Source: Scortum barcoo (lineage: Eukaryota; Chordata; Actinopteri; Centrarchiformes; Terapontidae). From it: a stretch of DNA of 64,000 bases. Shown here in pieces: positions 23,531 to 36,022 of the stretch. The first letter of the stretch is position 1. The number at the start of each line of letters is the position of its first letter. The notes beneath the pieces were generated by a model. It made no database searches and was not told where the DNA came from. It worked only from the letters and a program-made list of their open reading frames with translations. The position numbers were made by a program, and so were the translations under genes. The stretch is taken from NCBI GenBank assembly GCA_023238725.1, contig CM041539.1, forward strand, positions 25,199,319-25,263,318, given 5' to 3'.

Positions 23531-24756
23531 TATGTTGTTTTGAGTTGTTTTTCAGACATGCATCCAGGTATGAGTTTATGATCAAATGCGCTAAGAATAC
23601 ACTAATGGTACAATTGGTTCTGTGTTCCATCATGCCAGATTGATGTAAATGCTTGTAAAGCTGTTCTTAAAAAAAATTGAGGACAATATGTCTATTGATC
23701 CTGTTTGAAATTTCTAAAGTGAATATGAATTTAACCAACTATTAAAGTTTCAAAAACTTGCTGTTTCATGTTCATACAGCAATTAACATTGACGTTACTT
23801 TTACTATACAGTTCTATTTGTGTACTTATAGGTGATGGTAATGGAAAAGTCATAAAAAAGTTTTAAAATTTGTCTATTTAATTGTTTATAATTTATGTGC
23901 TTACATTGCACTGTAGGAATAAGGTTAATTAATTGCAGTTGAGTTTTACCCTATGTCCTCAGATACAGAGCATCATTGTAACCATAGTAAGTCACTCACT
24001 CCTGTCTGTGTGCACAAGGTATGAGAAAATAGGGAGAGCTGATATGCTGCTGCCTTGGTGCTCTGTCTGTCTGCACCATGTCGGTGTTTCTTTTTGTGCC
24101 ATGACGTTATCAGTTATACATTTGTTTTTCGCTGCATGATAAACAAGCTGTCTGGTGTGAGAGCTTGTGAAAAGTGTCAGTTGTGTGAGCCTCACCATCT
24201 ATTCTATGAGTGTAGGTGCAGCCCTGTCTGGACCCCACTGCTGCCTTTATAGATAGCTGAAGAAAAAGATGGTTGTGAGCTGATTATCTGGTCTCAGTTC
24301 AAGTTATGCACAACATTGCAAGACAAAGGTTTGGAGCTTTATTCTTATCTTGATTCAAGAGCATGATCTTTCAATTTGAGAGCATGCTTTCCCTCAAAAC
24401 CCTGCCCTCGCACTAAAAGAGCCCCAGCTTGCTCTTAGATACTCGACTTGAATAAAGATAAAGCTCCATAAGCAGGAGCCATGTAGTAAGTGGAAGTAGA
24501 CGTAAGGTCGTCATTGCTGCACAACCCTCAAGCAGTAGCTTTAGAGGGATGTGCCTGTTCTCTTCAACACCATAAACACACTGTCTATGACATGAAGGCT
24601 ACAATGCAAGTTTGTTTTGTCACTGATTTCTTATAGTGTTACAATGGCAATGGGCCAGCTGCTGTCAAACACGGACACCAACATGCCCTTCCAGCCAGCT
24701 GAAACCCAAAGGAGCATTCCTCAATTACCCTCTCTTCCTTTTATTAATATAAAAGT
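23531..24756. other. Gene-free stretch
   Basis: AT-rich sequence with short frames only; no domain, RNA gene or repeat structure is recognised. Confidence 0.4.
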
Positions 24757-25098
24757 ATTCATTCATACATCTTCTATACCTGCTTATCCTGACACTACAA
24801 GGGTCACACGGGGTGCTGGAGCCTATCTCAGCTATCTTGGGCGAGAGGCAGGGTAGGGTACACCCTGGACTGGATGCCAGTCAGTCACAGGGACTGACAT
24901 AGATAGACAGACAACCACTCACACTAACATTCATACCTAAGGGCAGTCAGTTAATGTCTTTGGATTGTGGGAGGGAAGCTGGAGTACCCAGAGAGAACCT
25001 CACGCAGGCACAGGGAGAACATGCAATCTCCACACAAAAGGGCCCATGCCCAGGTATTGAACCTACCTGTGAGGTAACAGTACTAACCACTACACCAC
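24757..25098 (+). repeat. Dispersed fish repeat, fuller copy
   Basis: It starts with ATTCATTCATACATCTTCTA and includes GGGTGCTGGAGCCTATCTCA, GGTACACCCTGGACTGG, AGACAGACAACCACTCACAC and TTGAACCTACC in the usual order of a very common fish dispersed repeat. It has no open frame. It is the reference for the split copy at 10681-12340. Confidence 0.75.
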
Positions 25099-25733
25099 TG
25101 ACATTCTATTTGCAAAATGATTGACTAAATGATTTCAGTCGAATTTTAAGACAAGTTGACATTGCACAACACAATTTATTATGTTAAATGAAATGATCAG
25201 CATATGGGGAGAGTTTAATGTAATTGCATAAAAAAAGTCAAAACCCTCCCTCGCATTTTTAATGCATTTGTTGAACACTCCCATTAAATTCAACACCCTC
25301 CCAAGATTTTCAAAACAATGTATTTATGACAAACACCATGGGTTAAAATAAGTCACAATTTTTCTATAAATAATCCAAAATAATGACACCCCTAAAATGA
25401 GAGAAATGGGGACAGCAGATCTGTGATATTTTTTTCTAAATAATGAAAATGCTGTGGCCTTATGTGTTTGAGATCAGATGACTGACTGTCTTTCATAAGA
25501 GCTTTTTCTCTCTGACCCCAGCTGTGATGTCCAAGCGTTTAGCTAAATCTTTCTGCATCAGTTACCCTGTTAGCATCAGTCTTGTGCCCCCTTGCTTGTT
25601 CCGTGGTAATGATGCCATGCCGGGCACTTGCTGATTCTACAGTGTAACAAAGTAACAGTATAAAATGAGACTATTGTGGTTAAGTTCCACCCTTGCGTAA
25701 ATGCTTGCATAAATTGCTAGTTTATAGTACTAG

Positions 25734-25765
<32 letters not shown>

Positions 25766-25969
25766 ATTTACTTACTACTTTAATTTGGTGATGATGTGAA
25801 ACATATGTTAACATTGAATTGTGAGCATTAACCTTAGCAAGTTCTTCTCTGTAAATCATATACAGAACATTTCGGTCTGAATAGACAGGGTTGTAAAGCC
25901 TGAACATATTCATCTTTGACAATACCTAAATAAAGGTATAATTGCTATGCTTTCCTTTCCCTATTACAG
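25099..25969. other. Intron upstream of the first neurexin exon in the window
   Basis: AT-rich and without recognisable features apart from the polypyrimidine tract and AG acceptor at 25951-25969 (TTTCCTTTCCCTATTACAG). Confidence 0.5.
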
Positions 25970-26263
25970 GTGGTGTATAAGAACAATGACATACGTCTTG
26001 AGTTGTCCCGTCTGGCTCGAATTGTGGACCCTAAGATGAAAATCCAGGGTGAGGTGTCATACAAGTGTGAAAATGTCGCCACCCTGGACCCCATCTCTTT
26101 TGAGACTCCCGAGGCCTACATCAGCCTCCCCAAGTGGAACACTAAGCGGATGGGATCCATCTCTTTTGATTTCCGCACAACTGAGCCCAACGGCCTCATC
26201 CTCTTCACCCATGGCAAACCTCAGGAGCGCAAGGATGCTGCCCGCAGTCAGAAGAACACCAAG
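25970..26263 (+). CDS. nrxn3: Neurexin exon: LNS2 end and LNS3 start
   Basis: 294 bases, phase 0 at both ends, from acceptor TTACAG to donor AAG|GTCAGC. It encodes VVYKNNDIRLELSRLARIVD, the last strands of LNS2, followed by the LNS3 start YKCENVATLDPISFETPEAY and the core strand GSISFDFRTTEPNGLILFTH. The exon ends in the GKPQERKD loop. There is no methionine start because this is an internal exon. The GKPQERKD/RSQKNTK segment is one of the stretches that separates neurexin-3 from neurexin-1. Confidence 0.96.
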
Positions 26264-26715
26264 GTCAGCCCATAAATCATCAGTTGTTGATTTAAACTCT
26301 GTTTCAAGAAATGCTATCCTAATCGTATCTACAAAGATAAGGTCAGAGAACTTAACATTTTGTGCAGAAGGACTGATGAATTGTCTCAGATAATTGGCAG
26401 AGGTACAAAACATCAAATCAAGTTGCACTTTACTACATTTCACTTGTATCTATGACCTGGATGGCTCAAAATCATACATAATTAAAATTTGTTCCCAGCG
26501 GTTCCTGGCCTTATTAGCTTGTGACTACTTCCAGTGAAGTAAGGTACACTCTTGATGGCTCATCACATGTTCTTTGGTTTAATGTATTACTTAACTATTA
26601 TAGATTTGTCAAACTGTTTTGACAATCACAACAAGACAATGAAAAAAGAAAAAAGATATTTTAAGACTTAAATGAAGGTCATTTTTGTTTATGTGTTCAT
26701 TTTTCCCTTGAATAG
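26264..26715 (+). other. Intron (452 bases)
   Basis: A short GT-AG intron with no other feature seen. Confidence 0.9.
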
Positions 26716-26863
26716 GTGGATTTCTTTGCAGTAGAGCTGCTGGATGGCAGCCTCTACCTGCTATTGGACATGGGCTCTGGGACCATCAAGGTAAAGGCCA
26801 CCCAGACGAAGGTAAATGATGGTGCCTGGTATCACGTGGACATCCAGAGAGATGGACGCTCAG
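26716..26863 (+). CDS. nrxn3: Neurexin exon: LNS3 middle
   Basis: 148 bases, phase 0 in and 1 out. The acceptor is GAATAG and the donor is TCAG|GTCAGT. It encodes VDFFAVELLDGSLYLLLDMG and, further on, VNDGAWYHVDIQRDGRSG, both standard LNS (laminin-G/sex-hormone-binding) beta strands. The short WYHV turn is conserved in every LNS domain. Confidence 0.96.
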
Positions 26864-27219
26864 GTCAGTTGTATTCATGAAGTTGGTAAAACAGTGAGAT
26901 GTTCTAGCTCAACTATAATTTAAATAAGTTTGCTTTTATAATATGCCTTTTTTTATCTTTAAAAATCACAGTTGATTTTAAGTTACTTACCCCACTAAAA
27001 TAAGTAAACCAAAAACATAAATTAGTCCAGGGTGTGTCATGACTCTCGCCCAGTGACCACTGGCGTAGGCTTCAGCAAACCCTGCAACCCTGTGTGTCAG
27101 GATAAGTGGTACAGATAATGGATGGAATGGATTTAAATAATAATATCACTGATCTGTCTTTTACTACTGTATCAGTGCAGCTCTGTACCTGATCTCTGCT
27201 CCTTCCATTCTGAATACAG
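26864..27219 (+). other. Intron (356 bases)
   Basis: A short GT-AG intron. Part of it (27030-27120) looks like the tail of the dispersed repeat found at 24757. Confidence 0.7.
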
Positions 27220-27603
27220 GCACCATATCTGTAAACAGCAGAAGGACCCCATTCACAGCTAGTGGTGAAAGTGAGATTCTGGACCTGGAGGGCGACATGT
27301 ACCTGGGAGGGCTTCCCACTGACCGCACCAACCTCATCCTGCCCACCGAGCTCTGGACAGCAATGCTGAACTATGGTTACGTGGGCTGTATTCGTGACCT
27401 TTTTATTGATGGTCGAAGCAAGGACATCCGTCAGATTGCAGAGGCACAAAATGGTGCTGGCATCAAGCCCTCATGCAACAAGCAAACTGGCAAGCAGTGT
27501 GAGAGCTACCCATGCAAGAACCGAGGTGTCTGTAAAGAAGGCTGGAATCGATTCATCTGCGACTGCACCGGCACTGGTTACTGGTCACGCACTTGTGAGA
27601 GAG
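27220..27603 (+). CDS. nrxn3: Neurexin exon: LNS3 end and EGF2
   Basis: 384 bases, phase 1 to 1. It encodes TISVNSRRTPFTASGESEIL, MYLGGLP and NYGYVGCIRDLFIDGRSKDI (the LNS3 end with its conserved cysteine). EGF2 follows, with six cysteines in the order CESYPC, GVC, FICDC, RTC; the DCTGTGYW turn is typical. Donor GAGAG|GTAAAT. The read-through GKYLCLDVH stop beyond the donor is intronic. Confidence 0.97.
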
Positions 27604-29440
27604 GTAAATATTTGTGTTTGGATGTGCACTGATTGTTCTCTCACACAAACCTAGAACATACTGATACATATCTTCAAGGTAGAGGTAATATTGTCCGAGA
27701 CTACAGACACAACAAAGGAATGGATCAGCACAGAAGAAACAGTCATCATGACTATAGCAAAGATCCTGATTACAGGCATTGCACAGATTTACTGTGTAGT
27801 AGACAACAGATTCAAACAATGTCCCATTTAAGGAATCACTTTCTTTGAAAGACATGCATATTAGGCTATCTGTACCTGCTCCCAAATGTTTATCACCATA
27901 CCATTGTAAGGTCCAACCACAAAGAACAAAAACCAAAAACCTAAATTTTGATATAGTACTACTTTACTTTCTTGATGCCTGCTTTAAGTCTCTAGTGATG
28001 TTGTGTACTTGTACCATGTCACCAAACCAAAGGTATGCATTTTCTAAATATGACCCTCATCTCTCTGTTCCTCCAGGCTTGGGGAATAATTTTATTATCT
28101 TTGTTATTGCCACATCATAAGCAAATTTGCTGTGGTATGTATGGTAGTCACTGTTGATGCATATTCCTAAAGACAGATGTAGTTCTTCTGGGAGATGGCA
28201 CCTCTGAACATCTGCCATATGTGTTCATACATTTCCTGTAGTGCATTTTTGAATTTGAAACATGAATTCTCTAGTCGTCATCTCAACATCGAAAACTTGA
28301 CATCTGGCAAATATTTTCCATCAATTTTGACTGCGTTTTTTGAGCATCGTGAATCATCAATCGGTTTTATTTCATCCATTTTATTTTCCTGTGACCTCAT
28401 GGATTAGTTTAGCTTTTATCATGGCTTTTCTCCGTGCCTGCTCTAGGAGATGTTGTGGGTAGTGATCATCTCAAGGTCAACTGCACTTAATCCAATCACT
28501 CTGCTTACTTTTCCAAAAGGTGATTTTTTTTTTTTTGTGACTTACCTGCTTCCTGTGTACTTGCTTTCACAGGTAATACATTTTTCAACAATCGATTTGA
28601 AAAAAATAACTAATTAAAACAGAAATGTAGCAGTCAACACAAAAAAGAACTGCAGACTCAAGCAAAGGCGGAGTTAGACACTTCCACATGTTCTGACCTT
28701 TTCACCTTAGGGCATCTGGATGCAATGACAGGAACATTATTTATGGTCCCCCTTATAAATTGCTTATTCACTTTGGAATTTATTTTTACTTAACAACATA
28801 AAAACTTCTGATGGCACACTCCAGGCTCCATCAATGTTGAGGCCCAAACTTTTTGATGTAGTTTAATCTTGCGGGCTATTAATTTTCAATTCCTGTCAAA
28901 GTTCAATACTAACTCCACAGTGTCTGCCAGTTTTTTTAAGTTCCATGTCTCCCCCTCTTTCTCAGTTTCTATTACACCTGTATTTTCATTATGTGAATCA
29001 GTCATGATAACCCGTTTTTACTTTTTGCTACTTGTGGTTCAATTATTCTCAGCTTCTCTATAAATCTTTAACTTCTCCTTTCCTCTTTACTTGTCCTCCT
29101 TTTTTTAATTTAGTCTTACAAAATTTTCCAACAGACAGATGGGCTGTGTCTCCACTCTGTGGGCACATGCTAAAACTACAGTTTCCCACTCATTCAGTAA
29201 AAGTGAAAAAAGGAGCATTTATAATGTCTCTGCATATTGTAGGTTCATCTATCATATTAAGTTACTGTGACAGGAAAAAAAATACCCTCGGATTGATACC
29301 AACAGAGTGCACAGAAACCACCACTGCTTTTCAGCCCTGGATGAATGTTAGATTAAGTGAAACAGAGACTGGGGGTAGTAAGAAGAAAACAGTAGTACAA
29401 ATTACCAACTTGTAGTGTTTAGGGCACACGTTGTTTTTGT
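27604..29440 (+). other. Intron, unremarkable part
   Basis: No exon or recognised element is seen. The open frames are short and unconserved in look. Confidence 0.5.
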
Positions 29441-29599
29441 TTCTTCTTCTCATCTGGTGAGAAAGAAAGACTTGAAATGGCAGAAGATCTGTAACGACTC
29501 CATGTTGACAGTGGATGTGAAGATCAAGAATAGAAAGAAGCTGGACTGAGCGACAGAAAGACAATGAAGGAGAAAATGGATGTTATGTGGGGTGAAGGA

Positions 29600-30060
29600 G
29601 GAGTGAGAGATGCTTGTTTGCACAATGAACAAAGTTTATTTATAATAAGACAAAGACAGGGCAACAAACTGAAAACAAGCTTGTCATGGACAGGCAGAGG
29701 CCGCACTATAAGGACAAAGAAACAAAAAGTTAAACAAAACTGCCACCAGCTAATTCACAGCCACCTTCTAGCTTCCCAACCACCACCCTCCTTTTTATAG
29801 GCCCATAAGGAGAAAACCTACCCAAACAGGTACATAAGCCACTTACACCAGCACACACCACACAGTCAGCTGTCCAAAGACAGAGAGGGCCTCAGGCTTC
29901 CTCTCTGTGCTTTTATTCAGGGGAGGAGGAGCTGAGCAGAGTGAATACACCTGTGCATACACCACAATCAAGGGCACCAGCAACCCTAAAGGAAATAAGA
30001 GGAAGGAGGGGACAGCACACACTGGCACAAAATGTAAACACATATATTACACATAACACT
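29600..30060 (-). mobile_element. Possible LTR fragment in the intron
   Basis: On the minus strand it begins near TAGTGTTATGTGTAATATAT and contains an AATAAAC signal near 29640. It is GC-richer than the surroundings and has no frame. It could be a solo LTR; no second copy or target-site duplication was found. Confidence 0.3.
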
Positions 30061-30317
30061 AGTAAAGTGCATGCCAAGTATGAGGTTGCTAAGCCTTAAA
30101 GAGGCTTAGATGTCTAAAGCCCATGCAAAAGTAACAAACAAGTAAAACAAAATAATGATGTTTCACTAAACAATCTCAAGTCAGGGTCCATTTAGCATTT
30201 TTGGAGCTTTCAGTTTCCTCATTTCTAATGGAGATTCATAAGTTAACATGCACACTATTTCATCTACTGCATAATGCATGCATGCAGATCCATGCTAAAC
30301 ACACACAGAAACTGTGT

Positions 30318-30357
30318 GTGTGTGTGAGTGTGTGTGTGTGTGTGAGAGAGAGAGAGT
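30318..30357. repeat. (GT)n(GA)n microsatellite
   Basis: A GT run passing directly into a GA run. Confidence 0.9.
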
Positions 30358-30526
30358 GGTGTGTCAATACTTTGCAGTCAGATGAGGACATGGACTAAAT
30401 AGAGCCATGTGGGATAGGTAATTTGCAACTCCTGGAGCTAAATAAATGAGGCATACATTGTAGAACTTTATGTTTAGGCAGGGTCCAATGTTGTTGGCAC
30501 TGAAAGCCGCCTTTGTAATGCAAAAT

Positions 30527-30722
30527 TTCAAATTTTATTTATTTAAAGCCCAAAATCACAAAACATTGTTTGCCTCGGAAGGCTTTACAATCTGTACAGT
30601 TGTGACACCCTCTGTCCTTAGACCCTCGAACCGGGTCAGGAAAAACTTCAAAAAAATCCTTTCTGGGAAAAAAAGAAGAAACCTGAGGAAGAGCCACAGA
30701 TGAGGGATCCCTCCTATCCTGC
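30527..30722 (-). mobile_element. Truncated L2-like LINE 3' UTR
   Basis: It is nearly the same as 14985-15165: AGCCCAAAATCACAAA, GACACCCTCTGTCCTTAGAC, TCAGGAAAAACTTC and GAGCCACAGATGAGGGATCC. Only about 200 bases of the 3' end are present, so this is a strongly 5'-truncated copy of the same LINE family. Confidence 0.85.
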
Positions 30723-32499
30723 ATGGATATGACCCTTACCTGTTATAACGTGCTCTTTTGTATTGTCATGGTAACCTGTTGGTTGGCAAGCCAGATGAAG
30801 GCAGGTCATAATAAATATAAGTTTGTCTCAGGGCAGATGCCAGAGAAAAGAGAGTAGAGATATGAATTCATGACAGGTGAAAACTGTGTGTGGGAATGAC
30901 TTTTTGTCTTTGGAATTTTGGTGGGATTTGATTCCTTCCTTCCTCCATCACAAAAACCCTTACCACAAAAATTACAGCACTGAAAGAAGAAGAAAGAAGG
31001 GAAGCTGATCTTTATATATGACCCAATGAGGTCATGAGTCATGTGTAACTTTAACTACCTGTAGCTGTGAGCTGGGTATGTGGGTGGAATTCACATCCAG
31101 GTGCAAACTGAAGGACCTTGGGAAACTTGAATTGAGTTGTCAGAACAGAATAGCTTTGCACTCTCATCCGGTTGAGTAGTCTGAATCCTTACAATCAGAC
31201 CAAATTCCCAACAGCTCCTTGCGGCTGTTAGATTAATCACATACTTGTTTCATAATTACAGTGTTCAGTATGTAGCAATTTAATATATTTTTATGCCCTA
31301 CTATGACTGATAATTGAAGAAGTATGAATTATGGCCAATTTTCCTGCTAAGCCCCACCCTTCACAAAGTTTTTGGATTGATGGCAATTGTCAATGGGACT
31401 CAAGGTATGGGGGCAAAGACCTTTTAAAAGTTGAGTTTGAGTTTTGGGATGTTAATTATTGTGCCACTACCTGGCTGATTGTATCACATTTCTTGTCAAG
31501 TATTTGCACATAATCTCCAGTCATTCTAACCCTTTGGGGTTTGAACCCTAAATACATTATAACAGCATAAAACCTCTGTGGATGAGGCTGAGAAACATCT
31601 ATAAAGCCTATAAAACTGCTGTCACACCACTATATACTTATATCTTATACTTATCTTGTTGCCAGAAAAGTTTACTTTCGTGGGACAGGTTTTATCATGC
31701 AAGCACAACAGTAAACACAAAGTGGTAGATATTGGGCTTGTGTGTGTGTGTGTGTGTAAACTCTGTCAGAGAAAAGAGAAAGCTCAGCTGGTACCTGAGT
31801 ATAGAGACTGCGGAAAATCAGTATTGCAACCGTTTTCAAATATTCAGTATTGATATGTATTTTTGACAACAAATAAGTATTACAAATAACTAATAAAAAT
31901 CTTGGTGAAACCATGCAGGCCCTAATTATTATACAAATCAGATGTTTAGATCATATAATTAATGTGACACAACAGCATTGGCACAGGCACTGAGACTACT
32001 GAGAAAAAGACAGAGTAGCCTGGTTTGATTTGAAGGTGATTTAAACAAACATGGTGAAAGGCAAGGTGAAATAGCACTGTATTCTACTGTGGCACTTTCA
32101 AATTGGAGGTTACGGATTTATCAACACATCTGTCCCTCTGGCTTCAGATGGCTACATGGAATTAATGCAGCAAAAGGGCTTGTCATTACCATGTGATGCA
32201 GCTCTCGACAAGAGATTTTGTCATTTATAGATAAATGCAGACTGATTTGCTCACCTTGCTTCTTTAACCATATTAATGTTATTTTATATGCAGATTGAAA
32301 TGCATCTACTGCCTGGGGAAAATGTAATTCCAGTAGTTTATTCATATTATGAGAACTATTCCACTATTGCTGCATATTTTGTTGCTCATATTGATGAAAA
32401 CGCCACTGTTTCAGCTGAGTGACATTCCGTCAGAAACCAGAAAGACCAGATTTCCACCAACAACTTGCAGCTTCATCTGAATTAATCTCCATTCTTCTT
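30723..32499 (+). other. Intron, unremarkable part
   Basis: Apart from a short GT run at 31739-31757, nothing is recognised. Confidence 0.45.
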
Positions 32500-32780
32500 T
32501 CAAATTTGTAGAGGGCACTATGGAGCGCATTTTGCTGTCTTGCTCTAAGAGACTTTTTTTTGTAGGTCTTGGGATGTTACACGTGCTTACCCAGTTTCAC
32601 ATGCGTAGGTGAAATGTAGTCCAGAAGTCAGAAGTCTTGTCAAACATATGAATTAGGGGGCAGAGCAGGGAGAGAGTTGAGCATCCTGACAGCCTAGTGG
32701 ACAAAGCTGTCCTTCAGTCTGCTGGTCCTTTGACCCTAATGAACTTTCAAAACACAATAGGTCCTCGCAAAAAGTTTGGT
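32500..32780. repeat. Dispersed repeat fragment
   Basis: AGAGGGCACTATGGAGCGCA, AGACTTTTTTTTGTAGGTCT and GTTTGGTGCTTGGGCCCTTA are characteristic phrases of a common fish repeat. Similar phrases occur at 35530-35660. A Rex1-like scrap (AAGCTGTCCTTCAGTCTGCT) is embedded at about 32705. Confidence 0.45.
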
Positions 32781-33159
32781 GCTTGGGCCCTTAACCCTCA
32801 GAAGTCGACAGACGTATCCAAATCACATGACTGATTTACAGTGACAAAGCAGAAAGACACAGTGTCGCTGAGTCTCCGTTTCAACTTCTGTCGAAAATGC
32901 AGACTCCAAACTATATACCAGTGCAGTTTTTAATTAAAACAGACTTGTAATAAATAATGTATGTCGTTTTTTTTCTGAATATTGTTGTCACGTTTGGCGG
33001 CGTTGCTGGAAGAAACAGGAAACTAATGGCGCTGATTGAATGATTGTTGCTTTGGTGCAGGAGGAAACGGAAACATGAGGTGACTACTAAATGTAAAGCA
33101 GGCATTGAAGCTAATTCTTTGAGGTGGAAAAAGGTGAGGAAGACACGGAGTCAGAGTCT

Positions 33160-33444
33160 GAACCAGAGAATGAGGACTTTGATGATGAAGTGGATGATCC
33201 ATTCTTTTGTTTGAGGTGGAAGAGGAGAGAGAGGATGAGGCCTCCAATGTGCGACACAGAGTGCTACACGGAGGTCTGCACAGAGGAGCTGAACCAGAGA
33301 ATGAGGACTTTGATGATGAAGTGGATGATCCATTTTGGAAGGAGAGAGAGATCTTTGCAGAGCCAGAGTTTTGGAAGAGGAGAGAGAGGATGAGGAGCCT
33401 CCAATGTGCGCACAGAGTGCTACACGGAGGTCTGCACAGAGGAG
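33160..33444 (+). repeat. Two-copy tandem duplication, acidic in one frame
   Basis: 33163-33291 and 33294-33444 share CCAGAGAATGAGGACTTTGA at the start and CACAGAGTGCTACACGGAGG near the end; the second copy has about 20 extra bases. In one frame the shared part reads PENEDFDDEVDDPF. The acidic stretch resembles transposon-protein N-termini, but nothing else supports a gene. Confidence 0.8.
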
Positions 33445-35170
33445 AATGGCAGGCATTTAATGTTAATGTTAATCAAGAATCTTTATTTGTCATTATGTTT
33501 TCACATAATGACTGCACTGTGGCTGAAGCCACACAATGGATGGAGAATGGATTGAACAGCTCTGGGGAAAAAAGCTGTTTTTCAGTCTGGTAGTTTTGGT
33601 CTTTATGTTACTGTACCGTTTTCCAGGGGGAAACAGTCCATTGCCTGGGTGGGTAGGGTCAGCAGCAATATGTCAGGCCTTCTTCTGGATCCAGCCAGCA
33701 TATATTGAGTCCAGGTCTGGAAGAGGACTTCCCACAATCCCCTGTGCCGTTTTCACCACCCGGGCTAAGTCCTTTCGGTCTTGTGTAGTGCAGCTGCCAT
33801 ACCACACTTGCACTGAGACAGAAGATGCTCTCCATTGTGACCCGGTAGAAGTTTGTCAGGAGCTGAGGGGAGAGTCCAGGCATGTTTCAGCTTTCTGAGG
33901 AAGAAGAGTCTTTGTTGAGCCTTCTTTACCAGGATGAGCTGTGTTCATGGACCAGGTCAGGTCAGATGTGATGTGGATGCCCAGGAACTTGATGTTGTTG
34001 ACACGCTCGACTGCTTCCCCGTGGATGAGGAGAGGAGCGTGCTCTGTCCTCCTGGACCTCCTTGTTCAGAACAAGGTTGTTGTATGAACACCTCTGAGTA
34101 AGGTGCTGGATCTCTTCTCTGTAGTGGGTTTCATCATTGTCCAATATGAGGCCGACTATGGTGGTGTCGTCTGCAAACTTTACAATCGTGTTTGTGGAGT
34201 GGATGGCAGAACAGTCACTGGTGAAAGAGAGTGAAGAGGGCTGGGCTGAGCATGCAGCCCTGTGGTGTGCCTGTGCTCAGGACCAGTGTAGAGGATGTGT
34301 TGATCCCCATTCTCACCACCAGACCAGCAGGGATAATGTCCTTGATGTGATCCTCAAAGCACTTCAGGATCACCAGAGTTAGAGTGACAGGGCGGTAGTC
34401 ATTCAGGCATGTGACAGCAGATTTTTTTGGCACAGGCACAATGATGAAGGTTTTAAGGCTGACAGGCTTTACTGTGCTGTCCAGCCATGGTTTTTAATTT
34501 GGGAAAACCTTGATTGTCCTTGGGTAGAACAGCATCAGTACAGAACTTTAGGTAGGACAGAACCAATGACGTGTATCCATCCAAATCTGTGCCCTCCTTG
34601 AACACTTCCCAGTGTAATGTTGAAGACGTCTCCTCAGTCCAAACCTGTACAGTTCTTCAGTTCTGTCTGCCCGGAGAATAGAGCACCCCGCTAGTGTCTG
34701 GGATGTTGTTATCCAGCCAGGTCTCAGTAACGATTCGCCACACAGCTGTCAATCTTTGCAGAGACGATCCTCAGCTTCATCTCGTCCATTTTGTTGATTA
34801 TTGACCTGGCATTTGTGAGGAATAGACTGGGAAGAGCCGGTCTGTATGGGTTAGCTTGTAGCCTAGTACACAGGCCGCCCCTCTTGCCCTGCTTTTGTTT
34901 ACTATGCCTCCTCTGTCTCTTTGGCAACAGAGGGGGGATCTTGAAAGCCTCTGTGGTCCACTGAATCTCTGGTGGTATAAAATCCAGCTTTGGAAATGCT
35001 TGTGGGTGTGCATTTTCCCCAATCTCCAACAGTCTAGCCCTACTGTACACAACTGCTGCTGCAGGTGACTGATAAGATAACTAAAAACATAAATAAAAAA
35101 AAGATGAAAAGCCGGGAGCACCAAGTCGCTGCTGAGTACACACGTCGCCATGGCAACAAGCAAATGACAG
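33445..35170 (-). mobile_element. Rex1/CR1-like LINE relic with internal deletions
   Basis: Read on the minus strand, the upstream part (about 35050-34724) holds KQKQGKRGG, then SLFLTNARSIINKMDEMKLR, the usual endonuclease start of Rex1-type LINEs. The RT follows at 34439 with VPKKSAVTCLNDYRPVTL, TPQGCMLSPALFTLF and FADDTTIVGLI (about 34150-34190), then the YREEIQHL segment and the 3' region to about 33450. Most of the endonuclease and the RT fingers are missing. It lies inside a neurexin intron, antisense to the gene. Confidence 0.88.
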
Positions 35171-35529
35171 CAATAAAATAAACTGTTATCTGCTAAATTT
35201 GAACGTACGTTTTTAAAATTTTACAATTTATATTTGCATTCTAAGTTATAAAAATGGTTCGTTAGACATATTTGTGGTTTTCACATTAAATAATCAAACT
35301 TTTTCATATTCAGATTTTATGATTTTAGGTTCAATGTGTTAATACAGTATGTCAAAATGAAAAAATAACTGTAAAGTCATACATGTGAGGTTGTGCTAAA
35401 AAGTGACACCAAACAATGCATGGTAAACAGTTTTTAAGATGAGATATAAAGGTAAAATCCAAAAGTAGTAAAAAACGGCCAATTATACCCTGAAACCAGA
35501 GGGTTTAAAGAAAAAAAAGGAAACATTCG

Positions 35530-35670
35530 AAATACAAGGGGTCCTCATACTGATGTTCGGTGCTCAGGCCCTAGAAATGCAGTCAGCCATAAAGCACATT
35601 TAATGCAAACAATTTTTTGTGCCTGAGCTCCTGAGCACCTATAACATGGGTGCCTATGGGCCTGACAGTG
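35530..35670. repeat. Dispersed repeat fragment
   Basis: GGGGTCCTCATACTGATGTT, GTGCTCAGGCCCTAGA and the CACCTATAACATGGGTGCC segment belong to the same style of repeat as 32500-32780. No coding capacity. Confidence 0.35.
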
Positions 35671-35818
35671 GTGATATCAAATACAACAAAATGTGGTGTG
35701 ACACAATTCAGCATGACAAATTGAATATTTGCATGAAATATAAGGTACAGCTGATAATATTGACTCAAACCTCGAAACATTTGTAACATATCTCTATGTT
35801 CCTGACTCTCTCACACAG

Positions 35819-36022
35819 AGGCTTCCATCCTCTCCTATGATGGCAGCATGTATATGAAGGTGGTGATGCCGACCATCATGCACACTGAGGCTGAGGATGT
35901 CTCCCTGCGTTTTCGTTCCCAGCGGGCCTATGGTCTCCTAATGGCCACAACCTCTCGAGACTCAGCTGACACTCTTAGGCTTGAGTTGGATGGGGGTCGC
36001 GTCAAACTCACAGTCAACTTAG
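35819..36022 (+). CDS. nrxn3: Neurexin exon: LNS4 start
   Basis: 204 bases, phase 1 to 1, acceptor CACACAG and donor TTAG|GTATCG. With the previous exon it gives CERE|ASILSYDGSMYMKV, then HTEAEDVSLRFRSQRAYGLL and SADTLRLELDGGRVKLTVNL. The join to the next exon is splice site 3, where the 27-base microexon may be used or skipped. Confidence 0.97.

Noticed and set aside
27604..27632. Read-through ending of EGF2 as an alternative C-terminus
   Set aside because: It adds only about nine residues past a strong GTAAAT donor and has no hydrophobic tail or nearby poly(A) signal.
33207..33593. 128-residue + frame across the tandem duplication
   Set aside because: It runs from the duplication into antisense LINE 3' sequence, so it is a chance fusion.
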